A DNA stretch of 64,000 nucleotides from Paradesertivirga superstes (GCF_037622515.1 NZ_JBBJCN010000001.1:1-64000), one strand, 5' to 3'; counted from the first letter of the stretch, positions 1 through 8,865 are shown. Numbers and translations: made by a program. Notes: generated by a model from the letters alone, not told the origin.

Positions 1-359
1 GCTGCAGATTTGAAGGGTTGCTGGCGCTTCAATGGCGTTGTATTTGGCACCTTGTCAGAAAACAACCTTCCCCAAAGAGATACAACCTTAAAAATTAAAA
101 GAAAGTAACCGAAGCCCGGGCGATGGCCCGAACAGAACGGCGGCTGAGCATATGGCCCCTCCAAACACAACACCAGGAATTTCTCATTTTCAAAACCCTT
201 CGAATAAGTTCCTCGACTCCTGATTACCACATTAAGCCTATAAATCAATCCCTTAACAACAAAATTCCCTCACATAATTTGTCCTTTTCCTTTCATCTTA
301 AGTGAAATCATTTTGCATTCCTTCTTTTAATGTCTTTATTTGCAAAAAAAGGTTCTTGA
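1..359. other. left edge, no assignable gene
   Basis: The forward frame beginning at base 1 stays open to a TAA at 106-108, so bases 1-108 could be the tail of a gene that starts outside the window; the 35 residues are not recognisable. Bases 110-165 are a GC-rich patch containing the palindrome gcccgggc (114-121), unlike the surrounding AT-rich DNA. A 60-codon frame at 123-305 has no convincing start context or protein character and is left out. The topA promoter lies at the right end. Confidence 0.4.
311..342 (+). promoter_or_regulatory. predicted topA promoter (Bacteroidota type)
   Basis: TTTTG at 311-315, 19 bases, then TTTATTTG at 335-342, which matches the Bacteroidota consensus TTTG-N19-TAnnTTTG at all but one position. 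The transcription start would fall near 348, leaving a leader of about 10 bases before the topA ATG. Prediction from motif and spacing only. Confidence 0.6.
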
Positions 360-2912
360 ATGGCAAAAAATCTACTCATAGTTGAATCACCGGCAAAAGC
401 AAAGACAATAGAAGGATATTTAGGCAAGGATTTCCTGGTAAAATCAAGCTATGGTCACATTCGTGATTTGGTAAAAACCGATGATGCAATTGATGTAAAC
501 AACAATTTCGACCAGAAGTATGAAGTTCCTGCCGATAAAAGAGCGGTAGTAAATGAACTGAAAAAACTTGCCAAAGAAGCCGAAATGGTCTGGTTAGCAT
601 CGGATGAGGACCGCGAGGGAGAAGCTATTTCATGGCACCTTTTTGAAACTTTGGGATTAAAAGAAGACAAAACAAAACGTATTGTATTTCATGAAATCAC
701 AAAACCTGCAATTTTAAAAGCAATAGATACTCCCCGAAAAATCGACTACAACCTGGTACACGCTCAACAAGCACGACGTGTTCTGGACCGCCTGGTAGGT
801 TTTGAACTCTCTCCAGTTTTATGGAAAAAGGTTAAACCATCCCTGTCTGCAGGTCGTGTACAGTCTGTCGCGGTAAGATTAATAGTTGAACGTGAACGCG
901 AGATCACGAATTTTAAAGGTGCTGCTGCCTATAAAATTATCGCCATTTTCTCTACAGGGAAAGCGAAAGAACTGTTCAGAGCAGAATTGCCTGAGCGCTA
1001 TGACACTGAAGCCGAAGCAACAAAATTCTTAGAAGACTGTATTCCTGCCACTTATACCATATCAAGTTTAGAAACACGTCCTACTAAACGAAACCCCGCC
1101 CCTCCGTTCACAACGTCAACCTTACAACAGGAGGCAAGCAGAAAGTTAGGATTCTCGGTTTCAAGAACGATGACCGTAGCTCAGAAGCTTTACGAATCGG
1201 GAAAGATTACATATATGCGTACTGATTCGGTAAACTTATCAGAAACTGCTTTAAATGCCGCTGCAGCTGAAATAAATTCAGCTTATGGCACCAAATATCA
1301 TCAGCAGAGAACATTTAAAACTAAATCTGCCGGAGCGCAGGAAGCTCACGAAGCCATACGTCCAACGTATTTCGAACAGCACACTATTAATGGAGATGCT
1401 TCAGAAACGCGACTGTATGAGTTAATCTGGAAACGTGCTATCGCTTCGCAAATGAGTGAAGCGCAGTTTGAGAAAACAACCGCGAAAATTGCCATTTCAA
1501 CAAGAAAAGAAAATTTTGTGGCAAATGGTGAGGTGATGAAGTTTGATGGCTTCCTGAAGGTTTATATGGAGTCTACAGATGAAGAAACCGAGATCCACCT
1601 GGATGGCGAGGAAACTGACAATGCTATTCTGCCTCCTTTAAACAAGGGACAGCAATTACAGGCACAGGAAATTAAAGCTACAGAACGTTTCAGCAGGCCT
1701 CCTGCCAGGTATACTGAAGCCAGTCTGGTTAAAAAACTTGAAGAACTGGGAATTGGCCGTCCGTCTACTTATGCTCCAACAATTTCAACGATTCAAAATC
1801 GCGGGTATGTAGTTAAAGAAGACCGTGATGGAAAAACCAGGAATTTTTGCGTTTTCACACTCGCGGATGGCACCATAAAAAAAGAAACAAAATCTGAAAT
1901 CACAGGAGCGGAAAAATCAAAGCTCTTCCCTACCGATATTGGTGCTGTTGTAAACGATTTCCTGGTACAACATTTTAAAGGCATCGTCGATTTCCACTTT
2001 ACTGCTTCTGTAGAAAAGCAATTTGATGAAATTGCACAGGGCTTAAAAGAGTGGACCGAAATGATTAAATCGTTTTATAGTCCATTTCATCTGGAAGTGG
2101 AAAACACTCTTCAGCATGCTGACAGAGCCAGCGGAGAACGTTTATTGGGTATTGATCCTGCCAGCGGCAAAAACGTTTATACAAAAGTTGGGAAGTTTGG
2201 CCCGCTGGTGCAGATTGGTGAAATTGACAACGAAGAAAAACCAAGATACGCCAGCTTGCTTAAGTCTCAGTCTGTATCTTCTATTACCCTGGAAGAAGCC
2301 CTCGAATTATTTAAACTACCCTTAAAGCTGGCGGATTTTGAAGAAAAAGAGGTAATTATCGGCGTTGGCCGTTTCGGTCCCTATGTGAAATGGGGAGAAG
2401 CCTTTATTTCATTACCGAAGAATGAAGATCCTCTTTCTGTTACCCAGGAACGTGCAATTGAAATCATCAATGAAAAAATTGCAGTGGATGCTCCTGTGGC
2501 CGAATACCTGGGCCATCCTGTTACCAAGGGCAAAGGACGATTCGGACCCTTTATTAAATGGAAGGATCTGTTTATAAACATACCTGCGCGATTTAATTTT
2601 GATACCTTAAGTCAGCCCGAGATTGAGGAACTAATAGATAAAAAGCTCGAAAAAGAAGCCAACAGATTTATCCAAAGCTGGGAAACTGAAAAAATAGCGA
2701 TTGAAAATGGCCGCTGGGGTCCCTTTATCCGTTTCGGAAAGCAAATGTTGAAACTCAGCAGAAATCCCGATACTAATCAGAAATATACTCCTGAGGAACT
2801 GGAGATATTATCGCTGGATGATGTAAAGAAACTAATTACCGAACAGATCCCTGACGCTTTTGAAACTAAAGCCAAAAACAAAAACAAAAAAGCTGCGGTT
2901 AAAAAGAAATAA
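360..2912 (+). CDS. topA: DNA topoisomerase I (type IA)
   Basis: Relaxes negatively supercoiled DNA by transient single-strand cleavage. The N-terminal Toprim domain shows VESPAKAKT (residues 8-16) and the metal-binding SDEDREGE (81-88). The catalytic tyrosine is Y285 in GKITYMRTDS. At 850 residues it is near the usual family length. The C-terminal third has no Cys4 zinc fingers; it carries four copies of a G-R/K-F/W-G-P motif near residues 610, 669, 725 and 783 (TopA C-terminal repeats), as in many Bacteroidota. The tail is Lys-rich, which would suit DNA binding. The ATG at 360 directly follows a predicted promoter. The next gene starts 40 bases downstream on the same strand and is probably cotranscribed. 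Confidence 0.97.
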   Translation: MAKNLLIVESPAKAKTIEGYLGKDFLVKSSYGHIRDLVKTDDAIDVNNNFDQKYEVPADKRAVVNELKKLAKEAEMVWLASDEDREGEAISWHLFETLGLKEDKTKRIVFHEITKPAILKAIDTPRKIDYNLVHAQQARRVLDRLVGFELSPVLWKKVKPSLSAGRVQSVAVRLIVEREREITNFKGAAAYKIIAIFSTGKAKELFRAELPERYDTEAEATKFLEDCIPATYTISSLETRPTKRNPAPPFTTSTLQQEASRKLGFSVSRTMTVAQKLYESGKITYMRTDSVNLSETALNAAAAEINSAYGTKYHQQRTFKTKSAGAQEAHEAIRPTYFEQHTINGDASETRLYELIWKRAIASQMSEAQFEKTTAKIAISTRKENFVANGEVMKFDGFLKVYMESTDEETEIHLDGEETDNAILPPLNKGQQLQAQEIKATERFSRPPARYTEASLVKKLEELGIGRPSTYAPTISTIQNRGYVVKEDRDGKTRNFCVFTLADGTIKKETKSEITGAEKSKLFPTDIGAVVNDFLVQHFKGIVDFHFTASVEKQFDEIAQGLKEWTEMIKSFYSPFHLEVENTLQHADRASGERLLGIDPASGKNVYTKVGKFGPLVQIGEIDNEEKPRYASLLKSQSVSSITLEEALELFKLPLKLADFEEKEVIIGVGRFGPYVKWGEAFISLPKNEDPLSVTQERAIEIINEKIAVDAPVAEYLGHPVTKGKGRFGPFIKWKDLFINIPARFNFDTLSQPEIEELIDKKLEKEANRFIQSWETEKIAIENGRWGPFIRFGKQMLKLSRNPDTNQKYTPEELEILSLDDVKKLITEQIPDAFETKAKNKNKKAAVKKK

Positions 2913-2952
2913 TCAGCTTTTTGAATTATAGGTTGGTAAACTATTTTAGTTT

Positions 2953-3357
2953 ATGAAAAAAGATCTTCCTGAAAATATAGTTGAAGACATCGCCGTAGCT
3001 GTGGTACTTGACAATGCAACACCAGACAGTAAAGACTGGAACGTTTATCTTGTCAACCTCAAAGATGAGCCGATTGAAACAGTTTTAATCAGCTCTAAAG
3101 GTTATGGATTAAAAGACGGCGAAGAAGTTAAAACGTCTATCCTGCGTCATTCAATTGGTGATTTAGGCCCCAAGGATTTCGCAAAAATTGAGGCCATTGA
3201 CGAGCAGGTATTCGGCTTGACCAACGAATACTGGCTTAGCTATTACATTGGTGGTCATATCTATGATAAAAAATTCATTTTCCTTCCGGAAAGTATTATT
3301 GAATCAAACTTTATCAGGATACCGGTTTTGAATAAGGTTGGTGTGATGATAGGATAA
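2953..3357 (+). CDS. conserved-looking protein of unknown function
   Basis: A 134-residue soluble protein without signal peptide or membrane helix; I do not recognise its family. It is rich in acidic residues in the first half and has a beta-rich look (alternating V/I/L runs around residues 18-45 and at the C-terminus). It starts with ATG 40 bases after topA and ends 44 bases before the exonuclease start, on the same strand and with similar codon use, so it is probably a real member of a topA operon. No catalytic motif is visible. Function should be left open. Confidence 0.75.
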   Translation: MKKDLPENIVEDIAVAVVLDNATPDSKDWNVYLVNLKDEPIETVLISSKGYGLKDGEEVKTSILRHSIGDLGPKDFAKIEAIDEQVFGLTNEYWLSYYIGGHIYDKKFIFLPESIIESNFIRIPVLNKVGVMIG

Positions 3358-3401
3358 AAAAATTCCTTTTGCGAAATTTTATTAAATTCAAAAACTTATT
3401 T

Positions 3402-4121
3402 ATGAATTTAATGCTGGAACACATAGACCTTACGCAATTACTGGTTCTCGATATCGAGACCGCCCCTCAATACCCAACCTTTGATGAAGTACCCGAAATA
3501 TTCAAAGAACTTTGGGAGCAAAAAACCCTTTATCAGCGAAAAGAAGAAACCGCTTCTGAGTATTATCCGAGGGCAGGAATATGGGCTGAATTTGGCAAAA
3601 TTATTTGTATTTCGGTTGGCATTTTCACAAAAGAAAATGGTATTTCCGGACTCAGAATTAAATCTTTTTTCGGCGATGATGAGTGTCATCTGCTTAGCGG
3701 ATTCATCGCGCTTTTAAACAAGCAACCCAACACCTTAACTCTTTGTGCCCATAATGGAAAAGAATTCGACTTCCCGTATTTGTGCAGAAGAACCCTGGTA
3801 AATCAGCTTTGCATTCCCGAACAACTCCGCATCAGCGGCAAGAAACCATGGGAAATTCACCACCTTGACACAATGGACCTCTGGAAATTCGGCGATTATA
3901 AAAATTACACGTCTCTAAACCTGCTTGCCGCTATTTTTAATATACCCACACCAAAAGATGACATCAACGGAAGTGATGTTCACAGGGTCTATTGGAAAGA
4001 CCACGACCTCAATCGTATAAAGACATATTGCGAAAAAGATGTGATCACAACAGCTCAGCTACTATTAAAATTCAAGGGTCTTCCAATAATTGATGATCAG
4101 CATATTTCAATGGTAGAATAA
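3402..4121 (+). CDS. predicted 3'-5' exonuclease, DNA polymerase B exonuclease-like
   Basis: A stand-alone DEDDy-type exonuclease related to the proofreading domain of family B DNA polymerases. The Exo I motif LDIETAP lies near residue 18 of the chosen start, Exo II is CAHNGKEFDFPYL with its Asp, and Exo III is YCEKDVITT near the C-terminus (YxxxD). These give the four acidic metal ligands plus Tyr. The frame can be extended upstream to a TTG at 3369, but the ATG at 3402 (239 residues) is closer to the first motif and is preferred; ATG 3411 is also possible. There is no polymerase domain. It sits between an unknown gene and rnr, a nucleic-acid-processing neighbourhood. The biological substrate is unknown. 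Confidence 0.85.
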   Translation: MNLMLEHIDLTQLLVLDIETAPQYPTFDEVPEIFKELWEQKTLYQRKEETASEYYPRAGIWAEFGKIICISVGIFTKENGISGLRIKSFFGDDECHLLSGFIALLNKQPNTLTLCAHNGKEFDFPYLCRRTLVNQLCIPEQLRISGKKPWEIHHLDTMDLWKFGDYKNYTSLNLLAAIFNIPTPKDDINGSDVHRVYWKDHDLNRIKTYCEKDVITTAQLLLKFKGLPIIDDQHISMVE

Positions 4122-4171
4122 AGCAATTCTCGTAATATTCTGTTATACTTACAACCTACAAAAACTTATTG

Positions 4172-6328
4172 ATGGCAAAAAAGAAATCCAACCATATAAA
4201 ACTGGTCTTTACCCAGTTAATAAAAGACATCATTGAAAAAGGCGGAAATAAGCCTTTAAACTATAAGCAAATTTCTTCCAAACTTAATCTTCATGACGAT
4301 GAGTCAAGACAAATAATTCTTGAAGTTTTAGAAGATGAAAGCTTTAAAGGAACATTCAAGGAAGTAGAAAAAGGCAAATATCAGCTCCGGGAACTTAAAA
4401 CTTTTTTAACGGGTACAGTAGCTATAACAACAGATGGTTCGGGTTTTATCATCCCTGATGACGAGTTCGAAAAAGACATATATGTAGCGCCAAGAAAACT
4501 AAAAACCGCTTTGCATAACGATAAAGTAAAGGTTTACGTTTATGCAAAGTCCAACGGCAAACGGAAGGAAGGTGAAGTTGTAGAGATATTGGAGCGGGCC
4601 AAAATGGAGTTCACAGGAATTATAAAAGTGTCAGAACGCTTTGCATTTTTTATTCCTGATGATAAAAAAATGGTGCACGACATCTTTATTCCTTTACAGG
4701 ATTTAAACGGCGCTCAACAAGGTGAAAAAGCTATTGCGAAAATCACCGACTGGCCCGAGGATGCAAAAAACCCAATCGGCATTATTACCCGGGTTTTAGG
4801 TAAACAAGGCGAGAATAACACAGAAATGAACGCCATACTTGCCGAGTATGGATTTCCTCTTCAATTCCCAGAAGAAGTTGAAAAAGAGGCAAATGAAATT
4901 TCGGAAGATATTAATGATGAGGAAATAAAGAAGAGAAGGGATTTCAGAAATATCCTCACATTTACTATAGATCCTTTTGACGCTAAAGATTTTGATGATG
5001 CTATTTCCTTTCAAACCTTAGAAAATGGCAACTTTGAAGTAGGCGTTCACATAGCCGATGTTTCCCATTATGTTTTGCCAGACTCAGCCCTTGATAAAGA
5101 AGCTTTTGAACGCGGAACATCTGTTTACCTGGTCGATCGGGTTATTCCGATGCTTCCTGAAAGATTATCTAACGGATTATGCTCGCTTCGTCCCAAAGAA
5201 GATAAACTTTGCTTTGCCGCTGTATTTGAACTTGACCACAACGCTCATGTAGTTAATCAATGGTTCGGAAAAACGGTAATACATTCAGACAGGCGCTTCT
5301 CTTACGAAGAAGCTCAGGAAATAATTGAAGGGAATTCTACTGAGCTTTACGAAGAAATAAAGACTCTTAATGGACTTGCTTATAAGCTTCGGGAAAGAAA
5401 GTTCAAAGAAGGCGCGATTAGCTTTGAAACCACTGAAGTAAAATTTCAGTTAGATGAAGACGGGAAACCAACGGGCGTGTATGTGAAAGAAAGAAAAGAT
5501 GCCCACAAGCTGATCGAAGATTACATGCTTTTGGCTAACCGGAAAGTAGCCGAGTTTATCGCGACCAAAGGCAAGGGAAAGAATAAATTTACTTTTGTAT
5601 ATCGTGCCCACGACTCCCCAAAAGAAGAAGCATTGTTAAACTTCGCGAACTTTGCCATACGATTCGGGTATAAAATCAACACAAAAAACGATAAAGAGAT
5701 TGCCCGTTCACTTAATCACTTAATGGATGATGTAGAAGGCAAAAAAGAACAGAACGTTTTAACTCAGCTGGCTATCCGTTCTATGGCAAAAGCCATCTAT
5801 ACTACTAAAAAGTCAAGTCACTACGGATTAGCATTCGACTTTTACACGCACTTCACCTCTCCTATTCGGCGGTACCCCGATGTAATGGTACATCGTTTAC
5901 TGGAACATTATTTAGAAGGTGGTAAATCTGTAAGTGAAGAGGAATTTGAAAAAAAGTCTCTTCATACTTCTCAAATGGAGAAAAAAGCCGCAGATGCTGA
6001 GCGTGCTTCGATAAAATACAAACAGGCAGAGTATCTTGAAAATAATATAGGTGTCGAATTCGACGGACTTATCTCCGGAGTTACAGAATGGGGAATGTAC
6101 GTTGAAATCATCGAGAATAAATGTGAAGGCATGATTCGCTTACGTGATATCTCTGATGATTTTTATGTTCTGGATGAAAAGAATTATTGTATCATCGGAC
6201 AACGTAAAAAGAAGAAATACCAATTGGGTGACGAAGTAAAAATCCTGGTAAAGAAAGTAGATTTAGGTAAAAGACAAATTGATTTTACGTTGGTTATGAA
6301 TGGCGCAAGCAAGGAGTGGGGATTTTAG
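4172..6328 (+). CDS. rnr: ribonuclease R
   Basis: Processive 3'-5' exoribonuclease of the RNB/RNase II superfamily, degrading structured RNA. An N-terminal winged-helix-like region (about 1-75) is followed by two cold-shock/OB domains (about 80-215). The RNB catalytic domain carries the Asp cluster DPFDAKDFDDAIS near residues 268-279, and the S1 domain is at about 630-705. At 718 residues it has family length. The ATG at 4172 is chosen over the in-frame TTG at 4169 immediately upstream. The Lys-rich tail of E. coli RNase R is short here. It follows the exonuclease by 50 bases and may be transcribed with it. Confidence 0.95.
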   Translation: MAKKKSNHIKLVFTQLIKDIIEKGGNKPLNYKQISSKLNLHDDESRQIILEVLEDESFKGTFKEVEKGKYQLRELKTFLTGTVAITTDGSGFIIPDDEFEKDIYVAPRKLKTALHNDKVKVYVYAKSNGKRKEGEVVEILERAKMEFTGIIKVSERFAFFIPDDKKMVHDIFIPLQDLNGAQQGEKAIAKITDWPEDAKNPIGIITRVLGKQGENNTEMNAILAEYGFPLQFPEEVEKEANEISEDINDEEIKKRRDFRNILTFTIDPFDAKDFDDAISFQTLENGNFEVGVHIADVSHYVLPDSALDKEAFERGTSVYLVDRVIPMLPERLSNGLCSLRPKEDKLCFAAVFELDHNAHVVNQWFGKTVIHSDRRFSYEEAQEIIEGNSTELYEEIKTLNGLAYKLRERKFKEGAISFETTEVKFQLDEDGKPTGVYVKERKDAHKLIEDYMLLANRKVAEFIATKGKGKNKFTFVYRAHDSPKEEALLNFANFAIRFGYKINTKNDKEIARSLNHLMDDVEGKKEQNVLTQLAIRSMAKAIYTTKKSSHYGLAFDFYTHFTSPIRRYPDVMVHRLLEHYLEGGKSVSEEEFEKKSLHTSQMEKKAADAERASIKYKQAEYLENNIGVEFDGLISGVTEWGMYVEIIENKCEGMIRLRDISDDFYVLDEKNYCIIGQRKKKKYQLGDEVKILVKKVDLGKRQIDFTLVMNGASKEWGF

Positions 6329-6488
6329 AATATAAGATAGCCACAATGAACGATTTACAACTTGGAGAATTAGAATATTAAAATCGTGCTATTAAGTCTT
6401 TGGATCAGCGAATTAACCGCTGCCTCTTTCTTTAATCAGGTGTATAAAACGTTTTATAAATTAATTAGTCATTGGCAAGTTATGCAAC

Positions 6489-6496
6489 TAACTTTG
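6489..6496 (+). promoter_or_regulatory. predicted -7 promoter element for the prenyl synthase gene
   Basis: TAACTTTG is an exact TAnnTTTG match. The upstream TTG at 6472-6474 is closer than the usual 19-21 bases, so the -33 element is uncertain. A start near 6502 would place the hairpin at 6505-6539 at the very 5' end of the mRNA. Confidence 0.5.
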
Positions 6497-6504
6497 TGTC
6501 TATG

Positions 6505-6539
6505 CGCCTTAGTGGCAAATAAATTGTGCCTTTAAGGCG
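6505..6539 (+). promoter_or_regulatory. 5'-leader stem-loop before the prenyl synthase
   Basis: CGCCTTAGTGGCA pairs with TGCCTTTAAGGCG around the 9-base loop AATAAATTG: 13 positions with one G-T wobble and one mismatch. It ends 14 bases before the ATG at 6554 and is not followed by a T-run, so it does not look like a terminator. It could stabilise the 5' end or affect ribosome access. No known riboswitch is recognised. Confidence 0.55.
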
Positions 6540-6553
6540 AAGCAAGTAACATC

Positions 6554-7528
6554 ATGTACAACATTATCCAACTCCAGGATTTAGTCAATAAAGAAATAGC
6601 TGAAAAACAGTATTCAAATCAGCCTGCAGAATTATACGAGCCTATTCGGTATATAATGGCTTTGGGAGGAAAGCGGATGCGTCCCGCGCTGCTTCTCATG
6701 GCCTGCGACCTGTTTGAGGGCAGCATCATTAAAGCCTTAAAACCTGCGATAGGAATTGAAGTTTTCCACAACTTTACATTAATGCATGACGATATCATGG
6801 ATAAAGCCCCCTTGCGTCGGGGCAGTGAAACCGTTCATGAAAAATGGAACGATAGTATTGCGATTCTGTCAGGGGATGTAATGCTGGTTGAAGCCTACCA
6901 ATTAATGATGAAAGTGGATGATTCTATTCTTCGGGAAGTACTGAATATATTTTCTGAAACAGCGACAGGAGTTTGTGAAGGCCAACAAATTGACATGAAC
7001 TTCGAATCCTTAGGAGAAGTAAGCATGAATGAATACCTGGAAATGATCCGGCTTAAAACAGCAGTCCTTCTTGCCGGGAGTTTAAAAATTGGCGCACTCA
7101 TCGGCGAAGCCAAACCTGAAGAGGCAGATGCATTATACCACTTCGGCGAAAACCTTGGTCTGGCATTCCAGTTGCAGGATGACATCCTTGATGTTTACGG
7201 TGACCCTGAGAAGTTTGGTAAACAGGTAGGCGGCGACATTATTGCAAACAAAAAAACCTTTCTCTTAATTAAAGCGCTCGAATTAGCAGAGGACCTGGAA
7301 AAAGAAGAACTTAGTTTTTGGTTGAATGAAGAAAATCCGGAACCGGAAGTTAAAGTAAGCGCCGTAACAGAAATTTATAACAGACTGGGCGTACGGCAGC
7401 TTGCGGAGCATCAGATGAATACCTTTGCAGAAAAAGCATTATCGGCGCTTGAAAAAATTCCGGCCAACGGAGAAAAGAAGAAAGCATTGCGTGCATTTGC
7501 AGAGCAGTTACTGATAAGAGAGAATTAG
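6554..7528 (+). CDS. polyprenyl diphosphate synthase (all-trans)
   Basis: Condenses isopentenyl diphosphate with an allylic diphosphate to build the prenyl chain of quinones or related lipids. Family motifs are clear: GGKRMRP near residue 35, the first Asp-rich motif LMHDDIMD near residue 76, and the second one QLQDDILDVYGD near residue 210. At 324 residues it matches octaprenyl/heptaprenyl (IspB-like) and geranylgeranyl synthases. Chain length is set by residues I cannot interpret reliably here, so the product is left general; in Bacteroidota it would most often feed menaquinone synthesis. It has its own predicted promoter and leader hairpin and is followed by a terminator. Confidence 0.9.
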   Translation: MYNIIQLQDLVNKEIAEKQYSNQPAELYEPIRYIMALGGKRMRPALLLMACDLFEGSIIKALKPAIGIEVFHNFTLMHDDIMDKAPLRRGSETVHEKWNDSIAILSGDVMLVEAYQLMMKVDDSILREVLNIFSETATGVCEGQQIDMNFESLGEVSMNEYLEMIRLKTAVLLAGSLKIGALIGEAKPEEADALYHFGENLGLAFQLQDDILDVYGDPEKFGKQVGGDIIANKKTFLLIKALELAEDLEKEELSFWLNEENPEPEVKVSAVTEIYNRLGVRQLAEHQMNTFAEKALSALEKIPANGEKKKALRAFAEQLLIREN

Positions 7529-7590
7529 GATCCGGCCATTCGCTGTGCCACTTCCCTTTTCATCTAAATGGCAAATCTAAATACAACAAA

Positions 7591-7619
7591 AAACCCTGCT
7601 AATATAATTAACAGGGTTT
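7591..7619 (+). terminator. terminator hairpin after the prenyl synthase
   Basis: AAACCCTG and CAGGGTTT form an 8-bp stem with a T-containing tail. It is one of two nearly identical hairpins 160 bases apart between convergent genes. Confidence 0.7.
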
Positions 7620-7750
7620 GAATTTTAAAAATCGAGGCAACCTCTTGATCTAAAAGTTCGCTTTGTCATTTCAAACGCAGTGAGAATTCTCTTGTTATAA
7701 GATTTGTCCTATCGTCTAAATTGCAAATCATCAAAACTAATAGTCAACAA

Positions 7751-7782
7751 AAAACCCTGCTAATATAAATTAACAGGGTTTT
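7751..7782 (-). terminator. terminator hairpin after rpmA
   Basis: AAAACCCTG/CAGGGTTTT is a 9-bp stem. On the minus strand it is followed by a T-rich stretch, 20 bases beyond the rpmA stop. It is the sister of the hairpin at 7591-7619. Confidence 0.7.
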
Positions 7783-7801
7783 CTATGTTTTAAATTTATT
7801 C

Positions 7802-8212
7802 TTATTCAGCTGGTGCAGCTTCTGCTTCTGCAGTATCCGCTTCAGGTTTTGCTTTCTTAGGAGCAGCCTTTGCTTTTGGAGCAGCTTCAACCGGGGCAGC
7901 ATCTTCTAAAACTGGAGCAGCTACAATTGGAGTTACCAATTCTGAAATATCTTCAAGATCCATTGGAAGAATAGAAACATAAGATTTATTATCAGCTTTC
8001 TTTCTGAAAACAACTGTTCCATGAGTTAAAGCAAATAAAGTATGGTCTTTCCCAATACCTACGTTTTTGTCAGGGTGATGTTTTGTTCCGCGCTGACGAA
8101 CGATGATGTTACCAGCAATCGCTAACTGACCACCGAAAATTTTAATTCCCAGACGTTTGCTATGCGACTCTCTACCGTTTCTGGAACTACCGGCTCCTTT
8201 TTTGTGTGCCAT
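7802..8212 (-). CDS. rpmA: 50S ribosomal protein L27 with C-terminal extension
   Basis: Large-subunit protein whose N-terminal tail reaches the peptidyl transferase centre. Residues 1-85 carry the family signature, starting MAHKKGAGSSRNGRES, with no cleavable N-terminal extension of the Firmicutes kind, and GQLAIAGNIIVRQRGTKHHPG-like core (here ending HHPDKNVG). The usual protein is about 85-90 residues; this one has 136 because of an acidic Ala/Pro/Glu/Lys-rich, low-complexity tail from about residue 95. It lies 91 bases downstream of rplU in the usual rplU-rpmA order and shares its promoter. Confidence 0.96.
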   Translation of the reverse strand: MAHKKGAGSSRNGRESHSKRLGIKIFGGQLAIAGNIIVRQRGTKHHPDKNVGIGKDHTLFALTHGTVVFRKKADNKSYVSILPMDLEDISELVTPIVAAPVLEDAAPVEAAPKAKAAPKKAKPEADTAEAEAAPAE

Positions 8213-8303
8213 TGTATTTTATATTTTAAATCGGGAAACCCAATTATGTTTAAACAATCTATTAAGCTTTGGTAAGCTTTTACCTTTTGCCTTTCAGCTT
8301 ATC

Positions 8304-8615
8304 TTATAAAGAAATCCCAGTGATTTCGATTTTTGTGAATTGCTGACGGTGACCATTTCTCTTTTTGTAACCTTTTCTACGTTTCTTTTTGAAAACGATT
8401 ACTTTATCACCTTTTAAATGAGACACGATTTTAGCAGAAACTTTAGCGCCTTTCAGTGCATCAGCACCTACTTTGAAATCACTACCATTAGCAGCTAACA
8501 ATACATTGTCAAATTCAATACTAGCGCCCTCATCTCCTTGTAAACGGTGTACAAAAAGGTGCTGGTCTTTTGCAACTTTAAATTGCTGCCCGGCTATATT
8601 TACTATTGCGTACAT
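8304..8615 (-). CDS. rplU: 50S ribosomal protein L21
   Basis: Large-subunit protein that binds 23S rRNA. At 103 residues it has exact family length. It begins MYAIVNIAGQQFKV and has the basic KKKRRKGYKKRNGHRQ segment before the C-terminal ITGI. It is first in the rplU-rpmA pair, with a consensus promoter 27 bases upstream of the ATG. Confidence 0.97.
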   Translation of the reverse strand: MYAIVNIAGQQFKVAKDQHLFVHRLQGDEGASIEFDNVLLAANGSDFKVGADALKGAKVSAKIVSHLKGDKVIVFKKKRRKGYKKRNGHRQQFTKIEITGISL

Positions 8616-8641
8616 TGTTATTTATTTTTTTAAATGAGGTG

Positions 8642-8672
8642 CAAATATAGGGATTATATTTTTTAAAGCAAA
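8642..8672 (-). promoter_or_regulatory. consensus rplU-rpmA promoter
   Basis: Read on the minus strand, TTTG (8672-8669), exactly 19 bases, then TATATTTG (8649-8642): a perfect Bacteroidota primary-sigma promoter. The start would lie near 8636, giving a leader of about 20 bases before the rplU ATG. Confidence 0.75.
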
Positions 8673-8742
8673 TGCAAGATTTATTATTTTGAAAAGCTGC
8701 AATCTACCGGTTGGTGTGGTCTGGTCCTGCTTTTCGCTATAG

Positions 8743-8760
8743 TCCGGAAGTTTTTCCGGA
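8743..8760. repeat. short perfect hairpin in intergenic DNA
   Basis: TCCGGAA-gttt-TTCCGGA is a 7-bp perfect stem with a 4-base loop, in a more GC-rich stretch (about 8705-8810) between slyD and rplU. It has no clear T-tail. It looks like part of a dispersed intergenic repeat rather than a gene. Confidence 0.45.
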
Positions 8761-8816
8761 GCTACGCTGCACTCAGGTTTAAACTGATTCTGCTTTCTTC
8801 GCAGGAGAGTAAAAGA

Positions 8817-8849
8817 AACGCAGACAGCGTTGGGAATACTGTCTGCGTT
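8817..8849 (-). terminator. terminator downstream of the SlyD-like gene
   Basis: AACGCAGACAG and CTGTCTGCGTT form a perfect 11-bp stem around 11 bases. On the minus strand it is followed by TTTCTTTTACT. It lies 57 bases past the PPIase stop. Confidence 0.7.
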
Positions 8850-8865
8850 AAAAGTATAAGAGTTT

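Larger units (their letters stand above)
7529..7801. other. convergent intergenic region with a duplicated terminator module
   Basis: This 273-base gap has no gene. It holds two related blocks, roughly 7563-7620 and 7710-7782. Each contains TCTAAATxGCAAATC, then ACAAAAAACCCTGCTAATAT and an ACAGGGTTT closing arm. Between them, 7665-7705 begins GTCATTTC and looks like a relic of a dispersed intergenic repeat. Confidence 0.6.

Noticed and set aside
123..305. A 60-codon open frame before topA
   Set aside because: No recognisable protein character, composition unlike the neighbours, and it runs up to the topA promoter.
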